Position numbers and translations under genes: made by a program. Source: Deltaproteobacteria bacterium RIFCSPHIGHO2_02_FULL_40_28 (GTDB taxonomy: Bacteria > UBA10199 > 2-12-FULL-40-28). Taken from it: 23,505 nucleotides of DNA. Positions 15,398-23,505 of this stretch are shown in pieces. Each line of letters opens with the position of its first letter. The stretch's first letter is position 1. Under the pieces are notes generated by a model. The model did no database searches, was not told the origin of the DNA, and was given only the letters and a program-made list of their open reading frames with translations. The stretch lies in NCBI GenBank assembly GCA_001798135.1, contig MGRJ01000017.1:1-23505 (forward strand). Reading direction: 5' to 3'.

Positions 15398-18300
15398 TGG
15401 TTGAGACCTCCTCCCACAAAGCGTCGTACGGTGTAGGATTGAGACTTGTTGAAAAATGAATATAACCATGTTCGTAATCGACAATAATATTGGGATAACC
15501 CGTTCCAAAAGAAATATCCTGTAAGCCAAAATCACAGAGAGCATCTTTAATATCGTTGTCTAAAACTTCTCCCTCCGGCAAATAACTACAAGGATCTTCT
15601 TCGGGAGTGATTTCTTTTACATCGGCAACAATCACTGAAGGTTTTGGTAAAGAGGTAACAGCAGCGGTAGCCATGGTTTTTGCAATGGTTTTCAAAGCCA
15701 CTTGAGATTTTCTACTCAAAGTTGTTCGCTTGGTGAGAGCAATTCCACTTCCCGAACCATTATCTGAATAATACTGAGGCTCTTCTCCCTCAACGCATTC
15801 TCCAACACTTGAAGTTTCCATATTATTTTCAGTAATAACAGCTTCTTCGTCTCCAAAATCAGAAATATTTTCAGGAATAAGGATGGCAATACTTGGCGTA
15901 TTTTCTGTTCCATCGGTTCTAAATTCTTTTGAGAAGTTAGGCCAAATGAGTTTTAAAACTTGATCGCGTAATTCTTTGATTACTTGCTCGTCGTTGTAGG
16001 TAACCCCACGGTTGGCAACACTGAGATAAATGGGTGTTTCAGAGTAGGGGAGGATGTATACTTCCAAGCGGCGTGAATCACGAATATATTTAAGCACTAC
16101 TTTTAAAGTCATATCAAGACGAACAGTAAATACCTTGTCACCAATTTGATATTGGTTGGTTTCAATTTCATTTAAACTCTTAACATCAATTTGAATGTTG
16201 GAAAGCCCCACTTCTAAAAGAGCTGCATCAGGATCGCCATCTATGGGAAGAACTGCAATGGTTGGAGGCTCAAAACGATTGACCCCAATATCAAGTGAAG
16301 TTGCATTTGAAGTAAAAAGATAAGAAAAATCTGAAAAGAGTAATGAAGGAGCCAAATCGGTGCTGGCTACATCTAAATTACCACAAATTCCAAAACGCCC
16401 TGCAATTACCTTGTTAAAAGTTGCTTTATCAAGAGTGGGAAATTCGAGTTCGTCTAAACTTAAGAGATCAGCTAAACTCGATAAGCCCTTGGCAAACATC
16501 ACGTGAGTAGCAGCGTTTAAAAATTCTTCAAGACCTAAAGAAAAAGCAAAATAAGGAAGATCAGTAACCTCTGCCAAGGGATAACTGTCTTCAAAAGTAG
16601 TATCACTTGTACTTCCTCGTGACATAAAACCAGCATCGCGAGTTTCTTCTTTGTTTTCTTTTGTGGAAAGATCTCTGGCATTACTAGCTCCCAAGGATGA
16701 TGGTAATTTAACGCGTGCAGAACCGTCTTCAATTAAGAGATCGGCATTTTTAAGATCGGCAGTAAAACTAAAGATTGGATTAACAGCATCTTCTTCTAGC
16801 GCAAGAGTTACCCCGTCATCAGTTTTATCAACGGCCATGGTTAAGCTATTAATGCGCGCATCTTCTGATACAGAAAAGTGATAGGGAAAAGCCACGGGAT
16901 CAATAATGGGGTTAATGGCCTGGTTATTAATACAACCAACCGTATTTTTAAAAACACCCAAAAGAACTTCTTTAATTAATTCTAAAAGGGCCTTGTTATT
17001 TCCATAATCACTGGCTACCCAAAAATCATAACCATACTTGGTGTTTAATTCCACAAGCACTGCTTCTATTTCGCCTGTATCAGAGCAGCCATAGGGAAGT
17101 TTAACTTCACTGCCATAAAGGCTGCGATAAAGCCTGGCACAGTCTTGATAGGCTTTAATTTCAATATCGTTGCCTTCTGATTTAATTTGGATTTGATCTG
17201 AATCAATAATAACTTTGTTGGAACAGCTTCCGCCTTGGCAATCCCAATCACAGGGCTTGGCACCAGAACTATAAGAGGAAACTTGAACTCCATCTTTGCA
17301 ATAGGGTTCGCTTCCATCATCATTTAATTGAATCTTTTTTACTTCTACTGCATCTTCAAGTTTAATTTTTAAACGGCCAATATTAAAGATAACAGGAATG
17401 ATGGGATCTTCTAGGTTGGCTTGATCAAGACCTGCTTCGTTTTGTCCCGAACTTCCACCGGTAGATAAATTATAGGCCACTCCATGAGACCAAAGGGCAG
17501 GTCCGCCATCTTGTCCTTCAAGGCTTACGTCAACATCGATAAAGTGACCACTTTTTCCTGAAGAACTTTGGCTTTTAAAATTGAGATTATTAATTTTCCA
17601 AATACCACTTGAGGTATCGTTAAAATTAAGATTGGTCCCTGCAATTTCACGAGGCCATTCTCCTAGTGGACAATCCCATTGTTCGTACACATCACATTCA
17701 TCATAATTGTGTTTGCCATAAATGTGTTCGGGAGAAACATAATCTTCTGCTACGTATTGAAGTTGATCATAAAAAATAACAGCCACAGTTTGAACATTTC
17801 CGCACGAATCTGCCAGATAATCAGGCGGGAAGAAAATAACATTGTTGCCACCTTCTTCATTGTAAAGATTTTTGTAGGTGTCACAAATTTCTTTATCGTA
17901 ATTGGGATTGGCATTGCATAAATTAAGTTCAATTAAAGCCCGTACTTTTTCCATGGCTGTTCCATGAGAATTGGCAACCACTTGAGGATTGCCATTTTCA
18001 TCTTCTCCCATGGCTCCGCCCGTAATAACGTCTTTGATTTCCAGGTTATCACTTAAAAATTTTTCGGTAACAGCCACCATGGTTTTGGTGGATTGATTGG
18101 AACCATTAAAAGTTCCTTCGCCAATGGTGAGCATTAAGGGAGTATCGGTGGTTGTGCCATTACTGGCTACAGTACCCATGGTTGCACTGGTTATATCTGC
18201 ATTGCGTGAATAACCTTTCTTGGTTTTTGAGGCCAGGGCTTGAAAACTTGATTTTTTAACCACCCCTCGCTGAATACTCGTGGTTAAATAAGTTACATGA

Positions 18301-19991
18301 TTTGAGTTATCTTGTACCTTAAAGTGGAGAAGGTTAGTAAAGCGGGTTAATTTATTGTAGCCCAAGCTATCAGTATGAGTTGGATCTATGGGATAGCTAA
18401 AACTCGCCTTACGAAGATTACCTTGGTTACCATGGGCTTCATTATCATCCTGGGTTTTAATGATGGTGAGATAATCGCAAAGAGAAATGGGATCACGATC
18501 AGTTGAAGTATTAAGCCACATTTTTACTAAACATTCTTCAGTGGTATTGCCGTTTTCATCAGTACTGGTTTCTGTCATCACAAAATTTTCAACAGTACCT
18601 GTGAGAGTAATTGTTGTTTCTTCACCAAACACTTGGTTCTCAATGGGTGAGCTAAGAGTTACTTGAGGGAGATCGTTATCAACAATCATGCTGGTTTCGG
18701 CAGTAACACACACACCTTCTTTTTCTGTAAAATCATTACAGAGGGTGGCTTGAATGATGTTGGTGCCCTTGCCTAAATCGGCTGTGGTAGGCATTTCAAC
18801 ACAGTAAGTAAAATCAATATTGTCAAAATCATCAGCGCATCGGCCATTCTCACCTTCACTTGAATCGGTATTTAAACCCAAGTAGTAAGAAATGGGATCA
18901 ACCGCTGTGTCTTGGGTAAGCCAACCTGAGGATCCAGAATATTGTAAAATGGTGCCGTCTTCCTTGGTAATGGTAACCGATATTTCAAGAGGGGAGGAAT
19001 CAGAAGGCCCAGACACATCCAGATTATCCACAATGATTCCTAAAGTGTGAGTTGCTGCATCGGTTTGATTGGCAACATCTGTTTCTGTAGAATTCACACG
19101 GGCACCGTTTGTATCGTGTATTTCTAGTGTTGCCTCTGGGCGATAGTAGCGAATGACATTCACTACTTTAGAGAGAGTGCCATGAGTTGTAGGAATGCTA
19201 TACGTTACTGGATACACAGCTGGGTCTTCAGGAACATTTAATGTTGATGCAAAAGTATATGAGGAAGCATCGAGAGTTTGTGTTTGAGAACCAATGGTGA
19301 TGGTTACATCGTACGAAGTAATAATGCTGGCTAGCTCGCTATTGATAGTACCACTTGTAGGAAGTACAAAAGCTTTGTCGACGCTGCTGTAAGAACTGAT
19401 GCCATCATATTCCCAAACAAGTTGGCCCTCTAGTGGTTGTGTGATGTTAAAAAGAGACGGGGTAGTTGTTCCATCTAAAGTAATGACTGAAGCGTAAATA
19501 CTGGCGCCGTTATCAATAACAACATTTACTTGTCCCTTGTGGGTACCAACAGCTGTTCGTTGATAACACACTTGTGCTGAATTTTCTTGGTTAGAAAGTC
19601 TTCCATCAACTGCTGTTCCTTCTGCATTGGTGAGATTAAATTCAGTGGATGAAGAACCAGAAAGTTCTGCTGAAAATTTAAGGCAAGAACCAACTGTGAT
19701 GCTTTGGCATTCTACCGCAGCAATTTCGTTAACACCAAAATCGATGGTAGAAGGAGAAATGCTTATAGTGCCAAAGGTGGTGCAATCTTCTTCGCCTGGA
19801 TCATATGCGGTACCATCATTGGTAGGGTTTTCGTTATTTCCATCATCAAATGAAATGGGATCATCATCAAAATCGATAGCTCCATTTTTATCTTCAAAAT
19901 GAGCTCCGCAATTGATGAGAAAAAAAATCATCAGGAGAGAAAAAAATCCCCTCAAAATAGGAGAGAATAGAATGGAAAAAAAAGCTTTCAT
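15390..19991 (-). CDS. Very large lipoprotein with Ig-like domains (1533 residues)
   Basis: Signal peptide MKAFFSILFSPILRGFFSLL continues to the lipobox FLINC (Cys28, G at +2), predicting an outer-membrane lipoprotein. Residues 70-185 are a choice-of-anchor-like domain (SISPSTIDFGVNEIAAVECQ). Around 440-570 lies an Ig-like domain introduced by TLSSPIENQVFGEETTITLTGTV. The rest has many short beta-type and acidic stretches with scattered cysteine pairs (CDWDCQGGSC near 945) and a C-terminal part (about 1180-1400) of beta-strand pattern ending in the unrecognised block GTGYPNIIVDYEHGYIHFST. It opens the three-gene lipoprotein run; its 3' end overlaps the next start by 8 bp. The ribosome binding site is modest (gatggag before the ATG). 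Adhesion, envelope scaffolding or substrate binding are all possible. Confidence 0.84.
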   Translation of the reverse strand: MKAFFSILFSPILRGFFSLLMIFFLINCGAHFEDKNGAIDFDDDPISFDDGNNENPTNDGTAYDPGEEDCTTFGTISISPSTIDFGVNEIAAVECQSITVGSCLKFSAELSGSSSTEFNLTNAEGTAVDGRLSNQENSAQVCYQRTAVGTHKGQVNVVIDNGASIYASVITLDGTTTPSLFNITQPLEGQLVWEYDGISSYSSVDKAFVLPTSGTINSELASIITSYDVTITIGSQTQTLDASSYTFASTLNVPEDPAVYPVTYSIPTTHGTLSKVVNVIRYYRPEATLEIHDTNGARVNSTETDVANQTDAATHTLGIIVDNLDVSGPSDSSPLEISVTITKEDGTILQYSGSSGWLTQDTAVDPISYYLGLNTDSSEGENGRCADDFDNIDFTYCVEMPTTADLGKGTNIIQATLCNDFTEKEGVCVTAETSMIVDNDLPQVTLSSPIENQVFGEETTITLTGTVENFVMTETSTDENGNTTEECLVKMWLNTSTDRDPISLCDYLTIIKTQDDNEAHGNQGNLRKASFSYPIDPTHTDSLGYNKLTRFTNLLHFKVQDNSNHVTYLTTSIQRGVVKKSSFQALASKTKKGYSRNADITSATMGTVASNGTTTDTPLMLTIGEGTFNGSNQSTKTMVAVTEKFLSDNLEIKDVITGGAMGEDENGNPQVVANSHGTAMEKVRALIELNLCNANPNYDKEICDTYKNLYNEEGGNNVIFFPPDYLADSCGNVQTVAVIFYDQLQYVAEDYVSPEHIYGKHNYDECDVYEQWDCPLGEWPREIAGTNLNFNDTSSGIWKINNLNFKSQSSSGKSGHFIDVDVSLEGQDGGPALWSHGVAYNLSTGGSSGQNEAGLDQANLEDPIIPVIFNIGRLKIKLEDAVEVKKIQLNDDGSEPYCKDGVQVSSYSSGAKPCDWDCQGGSCSNKVIIDSDQIQIKSEGNDIEIKAYQDCARLYRSLYGSEVKLPYGCSDTGEIEAVLVELNTKYGYDFWVASDYGNNKALLELIKEVLLGVFKNTVGCINNQAINPIIDPVAFPYHFSVSEDARINSLTMAVDKTDDGVTLALEEDAVNPIFSFTADLKNADLLIEDGSARVKLPSSLGASNARDLSTKENKEETRDAGFMSRGSTSDTTFEDSYPLAEVTDLPYFAFSLGLEEFLNAATHVMFAKGLSSLADLLSLDELEFPTLDKATFNKVIAGRFGICGNLDVASTDLAPSLLFSDFSYLFTSNATSLDIGVNRFEPPTIAVLPIDGDPDAALLEVGLSNIQIDVKSLNEIETNQYQIGDKVFTVRLDMTLKVVLKYIRDSRRLEVYILPYSETPIYLSVANRGVTYNDEQVIKELRDQVLKLIWPNFSKEFRTDGTENTPSIAILIPENISDFGDEEAVITENNMETSSVGECVEGEEPQYYSDNGSGSGIALTKRTTLSRKSQVALKTIAKTMATAAVTSLPKPSVIVADVKEITPEEDPCSYLPEGEVLDNDIKDALCDFGLQDISFGTGYPNIIVDYEHGYIHFSTSLNPTPYDALWEEVSTND

Positions 19992-20038
19992 GGCTCCATC
20001 TTAATTCTCGGGTAAATTTTGAAAAAGTTGCGTGTTTT

Positions 20039-20053
20039 CTAGGAGTTACCTAG
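20039..20053. promoter_or_regulatory. Short dyad upstream of the lipoprotein operon
   Basis: ctagg (20039-20043) and cctag (20049-20053) flank a 5-base centre about 50 bases upstream of the first lipoprotein gene. The size and position would suit an operator, but it is short enough to be chance, and I cannot place convincing -35/-10 boxes beside it. Confidence 0.2.
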
Positions 20054-20090
20054 CTTGAATTAACGCTATGCGTAAGAAGAGATATAGTGG

Positions 20091-20186
20091 GGAGCAGGGG
20101 GAGTGTTTCTTGAGGAGCGAGGACTGTTTGACGAGCCTTCAAGGCGAGGAGTTCCGCAGGGACGAAAGAAATACTCCCCCTGCTCC
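20091..20186. repeat. 96-bp palindromic element with a 21-bp stem
   Basis: The ends ggagcagggggagt (20091-20104) and actccccctgctcc (20173-20186) are perfect inverted repeats of 14 bp, and pairing continues inward for 7 more (one G-T pair), giving a 21-bp stem 20091-20111 / 20166-20186. The 54-base interior holds a small gcctt-c-aaggc hairpin. It is far more GC-rich than the flanks. It lies just past the end of the 874-residue gene and before the lipoprotein operon, so it may act as a transcription end in either direction, but its design is that of a non-autonomous mobile repeat. Confidence 0.8.
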
Positions 20187-20203
20187 ATGGCAATGATTAA
20201 GTT

Positions 20204-22828
20204 TTATCCCAGAATTGCTTTTAAAGCTTCGGTTCGATAAGCCACCACTTGTTCTTGGTAACTAGCTTGGGCCAAGTAGTGCTCTTGTTCAGCTCGAACA
20301 GCTTGCTCAAAGCTTGCTACAGCACGTCCTATGGAGAATCTAGCACCCTTATCGCCGGTAATGGCTTCGTAAGTAGCAAGGACATTATCGCCATCTAAAT
20401 CTTGTCTTAACTGAGCAATTTCTGCCAAGCGGGTTTCTGCTTCGGGATTTGCTTCCCCAGCTCTTAAAGCAGTTTTTTCTTCATCTAATTTTTGAAGAGC
20501 AGCTACTTGAAGAATTTCTTCATGGAATTTTGATCCATTAAAGGCCACATTGCGATTTCCAGGAGTTCCTAGATAATCAAGGGTTTCCTGGAGAACAGAT
20601 GCTTGTAATGCAGCCATATCTCTTTGAACTCCTGGAATGGCCACAGCTAACTCAGCTACTCGATGTTGAAGATATTCTAAAGTGGTACCTTCAGGTAGGG
20701 GAGCATCTCCTTCAAGCATACCTGAAATTCTTTGAGCCTCGATGGCCATGCCCTGTAAGCTAGCTTGGGCACGAGCTAATTGGGCTCGTGGGCTATTATC
20801 AGCACGAGGTTGAGGCATTCCAAGTGGGAGAGTAACCGATGCTGTCATGCCTTGACCATCAGGAGTAAGACCTAAGCCAATATCCATGTGTTTAAGTACA
20901 GAATTTTCAGCAACGGCATTATTTTCAAAATAAGTTTTTGCAATACCGTAGGTAAGCCAATAAAGGCCCTGTCTTAAAAGTGCACTGGTGATTGAAGTAG
21001 CAATGATTTGTGATTTGGTTCCATCTTCTAATTGATCGGAGTTAGTGCCCGTATAAATACCAGAGGCTGCAATATTAATTACATCAATTCCTGTGTTTAC
21101 CCAGTAATCTGGCCAACGTCTGGGATCTTTTGGATCTCTTCCGTCTCTAAGACCTGCTGTAATGGCCTGACTTGCATCTTTAGTATGTTGGTAGAAAATA
21201 ATAATTCCATTACCTAATTCCATGGGATCGGTTCCCAACACTTCTTCACTTCCTATAATAGCCTGATTAGAAACAGGGCCTTGAAGTCTTGGGTAATAAG
21301 CAGTAACAGCATCTTGAAAACGTTCGTCAGTGATGGCAAGGCCATTCATCCATTCGGATTCTCCATTGGCAATAAAAGCAATGGCTGTTGTAGCACCAAC
21401 GTCTACTCCATCCCAAATAGCTAATTCTCCACGACGTGTTAAGCGTCCATTGTCTGCTAAGGCGTTAGCATCTTGATGATCTTGTTCATCGTAGTTAGCC
21501 CAGGGAGCCCAGGTTCCTAAAAGATAAAGAGTTCCATTAGCAATCACACCCATTACCGATCCACCTGTGCCAAATTCGTTAGCATTGGTTTGAAGATCGA
21601 TACGGAGAGGAATCATGGCAGTTCTGGCTCCATGATCAATCACTTCGCTAGATACTCCTGGAAAAAGAACATTTAAACTTTGGCTAGCTCCAATATCTTC
21701 ACCTTCTTCTTCTGCCGCTGCAGAAATAAGACTATTGGTTAAATCTGTTTCAACATTGGTTTGCATGGTAACCCCAGGGCTTGGATGTTCATCATTTCCT
21801 GCGGTTCTCACAAAGTAGAGGGCTCCCATGTGAGCGGCATCGGCTGTCATTTCTAGTCCATTAGCAACGGGGGCGTTTGGATTGGGAACATAGAGGAGTA
21901 AAAGGGTATGGCCCAAATTAGCTTGGTTTCCCATGGACATCATTTCAGAAATATAACCTTCATAAAGATCCACTTTTTCGGTTGAGGTGTTTCCATCAAC
22001 ATCTGTTGTTCTCGAATCATCTCCGGATACGCCAGAAACAGGACGTGAGCCAAAAGCATATACTAAGTTAGAGCCAGTCGATAAAACTTGTCCTGTTCGA
22101 TTCATTGCAATGGCTGCTCTTCGATCTTGTTCGCTCAATTTTTCTACACTGGGCATTAAAATTTGGGCTGATCCAGGAGGAAGGGGGAGGGCTGGAAGAG
22201 CAATGAGTAATAAGCCTCCTGTACTTGGAGGAGCGGCTCCTGTAGCATAATCAATGGTTCCCCAGATAGGCCTCACTATATTAAGAACACCTTGATAATA
22301 AACAACAGCTACTGCAGCTTTTTTGGCTTGGCCTGAAGGGGAGCCTGTTAAAATACGACAGGCATTGTCTGCAGCGGCTGTGCGTTCATCAAAAGTTGGA
22401 TTAGTTTTTCCTGTTAAAATTTCTTGATACCTGGCCCAAACAGCATCAACTTGTTCATTAGGAATGCTTGTTGTATTGTTTTTAAATGCATTGATACTCT
22501 CTTGAGTAGGCTTATCAGAAGTGAGAATGGCTTTTAAATCTTCTAAATCAGTTGCAACATATGTTGGATCTGGAGCAGCTGGGGTAACCGTGCGTTGAGC
22601 TATGCGGGTAGTTCCGCTACTTAAAAGGCTTAAAGCCTGATTGGCTGCTATAATTCTTTTTGCAGTATCGGGGGTTGAATCAAGAAGGCTTTGGTACTTG
22701 TCCCAAACTTCATACACCTTGGCATCGGGGATAACAGGATCTTCGTAAACAAAGGTAGCAATTGCTCCGTAAGTGGGAGGTGTGGTGTTGTTAATGAGAA
22801 TGGACCTTAAATCGTCGATGCCGGACAT
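20204..22828 (-). CDS. Large protein of unknown function with N-terminal tandem repeat
   Basis: An 874-residue protein I do not recognise. agaggt lies 5 bases before the ATG. No signal peptide or lipobox is present, unlike the neighbours on the same strand. Residues 5-73 and 96-163 are two copies of a helical repeat: (D/E)DL(R/K)xIL, then a stretch with PT, IPxxxV, VWx(K/R)YQxxL and xxAAxxAxxxL. A hydrophobic stretch near 197-213 (GGLLLIALPALPLPPG) is not a convincing membrane span. Residues 240-640 are beta-like, with segments such as GELAIWDGVDVGATTAIAFIANG, and could be a propeller or beta-rich shell. From about 690 a long alpha-helical coiled-coil region (AQLARAQASLQGMAIEAQRI; RAEQEHYLAQASYQEQVVAYR) runs to the end. 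It might be structural, or exported without a Sec signal; this is inference. Confidence 0.75.
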   Translation of the reverse strand: MSGIDDLRSILINNTTPPTYGAIATFVYEDPVIPDAKVYEVWDKYQSLLDSTPDTAKRIIAANQALSLLSSGTTRIAQRTVTPAAPDPTYVATDLEDLKAILTSDKPTQESINAFKNNTTSIPNEQVDAVWARYQEILTGKTNPTFDERTAAADNACRILTGSPSGQAKKAAVAVVYYQGVLNIVRPIWGTIDYATGAAPPSTGGLLLIALPALPLPPGSAQILMPSVEKLSEQDRRAAIAMNRTGQVLSTGSNLVYAFGSRPVSGVSGDDSRTTDVDGNTSTEKVDLYEGYISEMMSMGNQANLGHTLLLLYVPNPNAPVANGLEMTADAAHMGALYFVRTAGNDEHPSPGVTMQTNVETDLTNSLISAAAEEEGEDIGASQSLNVLFPGVSSEVIDHGARTAMIPLRIDLQTNANEFGTGGSVMGVIANGTLYLLGTWAPWANYDEQDHQDANALADNGRLTRRGELAIWDGVDVGATTAIAFIANGESEWMNGLAITDERFQDAVTAYYPRLQGPVSNQAIIGSEEVLGTDPMELGNGIIIFYQHTKDASQAITAGLRDGRDPKDPRRWPDYWVNTGIDVINIAASGIYTGTNSDQLEDGTKSQIIATSITSALLRQGLYWLTYGIAKTYFENNAVAENSVLKHMDIGLGLTPDGQGMTASVTLPLGMPQPRADNSPRAQLARAQASLQGMAIEAQRISGMLEGDAPLPEGTTLEYLQHRVAELAVAIPGVQRDMAALQASVLQETLDYLGTPGNRNVAFNGSKFHEEILQVAALQKLDEEKTALRAGEANPEAETRLAEIAQLRQDLDGDNVLATYEAITGDKGARFSIGRAVASFEQAVRAEQEHYLAQASYQEQVVAYRTEALKAILG

Positions 22829-22864
22829 AGCTACCTCTTCTTTTCTTTCCTTGCATTTGAGATT

Positions 22865-22916
22865 ATTGGCCTTTTTGGCCGAATTATCCCTTTTGCCTCC
22901 TAATTATCGGCAAGTT
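22865..22916 (-). promoter_or_regulatory. Dyads in the leader of the 874-residue gene
   Basis: Two dyads lie 35-90 bases upstream of the start at 22828: ggcc-ttttt-ggcc (22868-22880) and ttgcc with ggcaa (22893-22897 and 22909-22913). On the gene's strand ttgccg (22913-22908) could be a -35 box and gataat (about 22888-22883) a -10 box, but the spacing is 19, longer than ideal. If so the second dyad covers the promoter and could be an operator. Weak evidence. Confidence 0.25.
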
Positions 22917-22997
22917 TTAGATAAAGTTGTGGGAAATTAAAATTAAGGGTTTATGACGAGGTGCGTTATGTTTGAAAATGCCCAGAACATACCTATC

Positions 22998-23165
22998 TGG
23001 CGGAGAGGGGGGGATTCTACCCTTCGGCTCTCGCCTTCGGGTACTTCCTCGGTGGTCATCCTACGGATGACACTCGCCTCGGTCGGAACAAGTCCGCCTT
23101 TGGCGGACGGTTCTCATCCCCGCAAACCTCAAAATAAAAACGGAGCCAAAGCTCCATTTTTATTT
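22998..23165. repeat. Structured element bounded by a copy of the tRNA-Ser 3' end
   Basis: The 20 bases tggcggagagggggggattc occur at 22998-23017 and again at 23166-23185, where they are the encoded CCA, discriminator, acceptor strand and part of the T-arm of tRNA-Ser. Between the copies are compact hairpins: gtcatcc-tac-ggatgac (7-bp stem, about 23056-23072), gtccgcc-ttt-ggcggac (7-bp stem, about 23092-23108), and two copies of ccttcgg. The last 30 bases are the tRNA terminator. The layout is that of an insertion or duplication next to a tRNA 3' end, a usual attachment site for mobile DNA, but no integrase gene is in the window. Confidence 0.7.
23136..23161. terminator. Bidirectional intrinsic terminator after tRNA-Ser
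   Basis: ggagc (23142-23146) pairs with gctcc (23151-23155) around a 4-base loop, flanked by aaaaa on one side and ttttt on the other. Read on the minus strand it starts a few bases after the tRNA's CCA and ends in a T-run (gtttttatttt), the expected end of the tRNA transcript. It would also work in the plus direction. Confidence 0.75.
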
Positions 23166-23259
<94 letters not shown>

Positions 23260-23292
23260 ATGTCTTGCATCAAAAAATGGTACAAGAAAAAC

Positions 23293-23321
23293 AGAATAAT
23301 GATAATTTCTTCAGACATCAA
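23293..23321 (-). promoter_or_regulatory. Promoter candidate for tRNA-Ser
   Basis: On the minus strand TTGATG (23321-23316) and TATTCT (23298-23293) are separated by 17 bases; each matches the consensus at 4/6. The -10 box is 33 bases before the first tRNA base, leaving room for a short 5' leader removed by RNase P. Confidence 0.35.
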
Positions 23322-23505
23322 GAAAACAATCACTTGGAATTTGTGAAAGTATTGTTAAACTGAGTAGAGCTTTAGATATAATTGTCATCGCGGGCGACCA
23401 ACAAACATCTGTCATACATGGACCCGCCCGTTTGCAAGAGGAAAGTTTTTGAATAGGAATGGTTTGGTTTGCTGTCATACATCCGGCTTGTTTGTGGACT
23501 TTGTC
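23311..23505 (-). CDS. Possible 3' end of a gene running off the right edge
   Basis: The minus-strand frame beginning at the last base is open for 64 codons to a TGA at 23313-23311. The peptide is cysteine-containing and has an imperfect internal repeat, KQAGCMT and KRAGPCMT, 21 to 22 residues apart, mirrored in the DNA by two copies of the 11-bp sequence ctgtcatacat (plus 23409-23419 and 23472-23482). I recognise no family. An open frame of this size can occur by chance, and the same repeats could be non-coding, so this is only a candidate. Confidence 0.25.
   Translation of the reverse strand, partial: DKVHKQAGCMTANQTIPIQKLSSCKRAGPCMTDVCWSPAMTIISKALLSLTILSQIPSDCFLDV

Noticed and set aside
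15398-15544. 49-residue upstream extension of the 418-residue lipoprotein
   Set aside because: It overlaps the coding end of the preceding gene; the strong ggaggaggt site and the lipoprotein signal peptide belong to the ATG at 15397.

Overview
The window looks like a piece of an AT-rich Gram-negative bacterial chromosome. Two things point to a deltaproteobacterium-like lineage (old Deltaproteobacteria / Bdellovibrionota / related uncultured groups): the rpsP-rimM-trmD-rplS operon carries an extra SPOUT methyltransferase (PF09936 type), and there is a block of very large outer-membrane-type lipoproteins with HYDIN/ASPM-like and MopE-like domains. This placement is inference from gene content; no marker in the window fixes the taxon.

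Left part (1-1717). An orphan IS200-like REP-associated tyrosine transposase (RAYT) lies on the minus strand in AT-rich non-coding DNA; bases 1-243 hold nothing I can name. It is followed by minus-strand rlmE. The 1718-1990 intergenic region between rlmE and the plus-strand genes is rich in small hairpins.

Plus-strand housekeeping block (1991-9002). Two small unrecognised proteins precede a translation/RNA-modification operon: rlmB, ffh, rpsP, khpA, (intrinsic terminator), rimM, trmD, SPOUT methyltransferase, rplS, rnhB. Several genes overlap (rlmB/ffh by 28 bp, rimM/trmD and trmD/SPOUT by 4 bp, rplS/rnhB by about 65 bp). A twin-hairpin dispersed-type repeat separates rnhB from a DUF456 membrane protein. 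I corrected the starts of rlmB, khpA, rnhB and the DUF456 gene from ribosome binding sites or family fit.

Minus-strand accessory block (9009-22828), convergent with the block above. Reading in the direction of transcription: an 874-residue protein of unknown function with an N-terminal tandem repeat; a 96-bp long-stem palindromic element; then a tightly coupled run of three lipoproteins (1533, 418 and 1218 residues; neighbours overlap by 8 bp or are 3 bp apart, each of the last two with a strong Shine-Dalgarno site); and finally a cysteine-rich MopE-type plus beta-helix protein whose 5' part is separated from its main frame by a run of eight G (C on the coding strand). Together these look like an export and cell-surface module of unknown job.

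Right edge (22829-23505). A minus-strand tRNA-Ser(GCT) with encoded CCA and its own terminator is followed by a second copy of the tRNA's last 20 bases, attached to a compact hairpin-rich element. A short open frame with an internal imperfect repeat runs off the right edge.

Most noteworthy candidates for something new: the tRNA-Ser 3'-end duplication with its structured element, the possible phase-variable (or broken) surface protein at the G8 tract, the three-lipoprotein operon, and the 874-residue repeat protein.
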